From: Candidatus Thermochlorobacteriaceae bacterium
Lineage (GTDB): Bacteria; Bacteroidota; Chlorobiia; Chlorobiales; Thermochlorobacteraceae
DNA length: 64,000 nt
Direction of reading: 5' to 3'
Assembly: GCA_029263855.1 (NCBI GenBank)
Contig: JAJUFC010000005.1
Coordinates: 62,001 to 126,000, forward strand
Shown here one piece after another: positions 63,566-64,000 of the stretch. How positions within the stretch are numbered: the first letter of the stretch is position 1; each line of letters starts with the position of its first letter. The notes beneath the pieces were generated by a model. That model saw nothing but the letters and a program-made list of their open reading frames with translations. It ran no database searches and had not been told where the DNA came from. Position numbers and translations under genes: made by a program.

Positions 63566-64000
63566 TTAACCTTCAAACAGCCCTTTTATATCTTGCAGAA
63601 TTTTCAGCCGCCAAAACATCCGAAGCGGCAGATGCATTGCTTGTTCGTAATTGTAGCCGTCCAATGAAACCGCTTGAATTTCCAGCTTCGTTATGTCTGA
63701 AATTTTCGCCCATGCCTGTTTTTTTGCAAACTCAATCAACTTGTTTTTCAGACGCTCGATGACTTTTTTTCCGAAGAGTTGCTCGTTGAGCGCATTCGCT
63801 TCGGCTTCGTAGCGACGCGCAGATTTTTCGTCGTTCAACGCGCGATGAAGCGTCGCTAAGGAAAGGCAACTTTCTTTTTGCGCGTCGATAAACTTTTGCG
63901 CTTTGGCTTGCGCGTAGCACTCGTCGAGCGTCTCTTTGGCTTTGGCGAATTGTTTGGAGTCGAGGTAAGTTTTCGCGAGAAAATTTTTGACATCGACCTG
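63566..64000 (-). CDS. TPR-repeat protein, C-terminal part (N-terminus outside window)
   Basis: The frame is open to the right edge (145 residues visible, stop at 63566). 'FLAKTYLDSKQFAKAKETLD' and 'SCLSLATLHRALNDEKSARR' are tetratricopeptide repeats, with 'YEAEANALNEQLFGKKVIER' following. The C-terminal about 60 residues are mixed. TPR stacks bind partner proteins. An internal start at 63838 would not be the true N-terminus because the repeat array runs through it. The full function depends on the part outside this window. Confidence 0.7.
   Translation of the reverse strand, partial: QVDVKNFLAKTYLDSKQFAKAKETLDECYAQAKAQKFIDAQKESCLSLATLHRALNDEKSARRYEAEANALNEQLFGKKVIERLKNKLIEFAKKQAWAKISDITKLEIQAVSLDGYNYEQAMHLPLRMFWRLKILQDIKGLFEG

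Overview
The window looks like a chromosome segment of a Gram-negative bacterium of the Bacteroidota/Chlorobiota (FCB) group. The evidence is two SusC-like TonB-dependent receptors with carboxypeptidase-type N-terminal domains, a GWxTD protein, a DUF4412 protein, a tricorn protease homologue, many small outer-membrane barrels with signal peptides ending in 'AQ', weak or missing Shine-Dalgarno sequences for most genes, and a eukaryote-like prolyl-tRNA synthetase. The lineage is inferred from gene content only; no rRNA is present and I recognise no tRNA gene.

Layout. 0-15 kb: envelope and surface genes (outer-membrane protein fragment, alpha/beta hydrolase, glycosyltransferase, site-2 protease, TonB receptor, lipoproteins, a KdsC-like phosphatase plus NeuB-like synthase pair, sterol-desaturase family enzyme, tricorn protease). 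15-20.7 kb: barrel protein, DUF4412 protein, proS, an Rpn-like nuclease with an internal 24-bp tandem repeat, and a membrane protein with a Popeye-like cyclic-nucleotide-binding domain. 20.8-25.3 kb: a probable metal-uptake module (MerC, small His/Cys secreted protein, TonB receptor, His-rich lipoprotein, barrel). 25.4-34.5 kb: thioredoxin-like protein, response regulator, GWxTD protein, smpB, a type II restriction-modification pair downstream of asnS, ppa, surE. 34.5-51.1 kb: SET protein, Gfo/Idh/MocA oxidoreductase, polyprenyl synthase, tryptophan 2,3-dioxygenase, two sensor-kinase proteins (one with degenerate phosphorylation sites), class III sirtuin, purD, mreB, two tiny paralogous membrane proteins not previously obvious in the sequence, a lytic transglycosylase, an NHL-type propeller and hisC.

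51-60.5 kb is an accessory, AT-richer region. On the minus strand it holds what I consider the main discovery candidate. A thiol-disulfide protein and a MauE-type membrane protein are followed by three small secreted peptides. These are Gly-rich, contain paired cysteines, and two carry double-glycine leaders. They are followed by ABC-2-like permeases, a membrane-anchored stand-alone C39-like peptidase, another permease and an ABC ATPase. The peptides have Sec signal peptides as well as the double-glycine site, and the peptidase is predicted to face the periplasm. This suggests secretion by Sec, oxidative folding, then leader removal outside the cytoplasm. Next to it are a frameshifted MauG-like dihaem peroxidase, an apparent MITE-like element, and two direct repeats that flank a 2.5-kb segment.

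60.2-64 kb: a small XRE regulator, an orphan tail tape-measure-like protein and the C-terminal part of a TPR protein that runs off the right edge. Three genes in the 53.9-59.2 kb stretch are interrupted by apparent 1-nt losses in homopolymer runs (two in one permease, one in the peroxidase). These could be sequencing errors or real decay.
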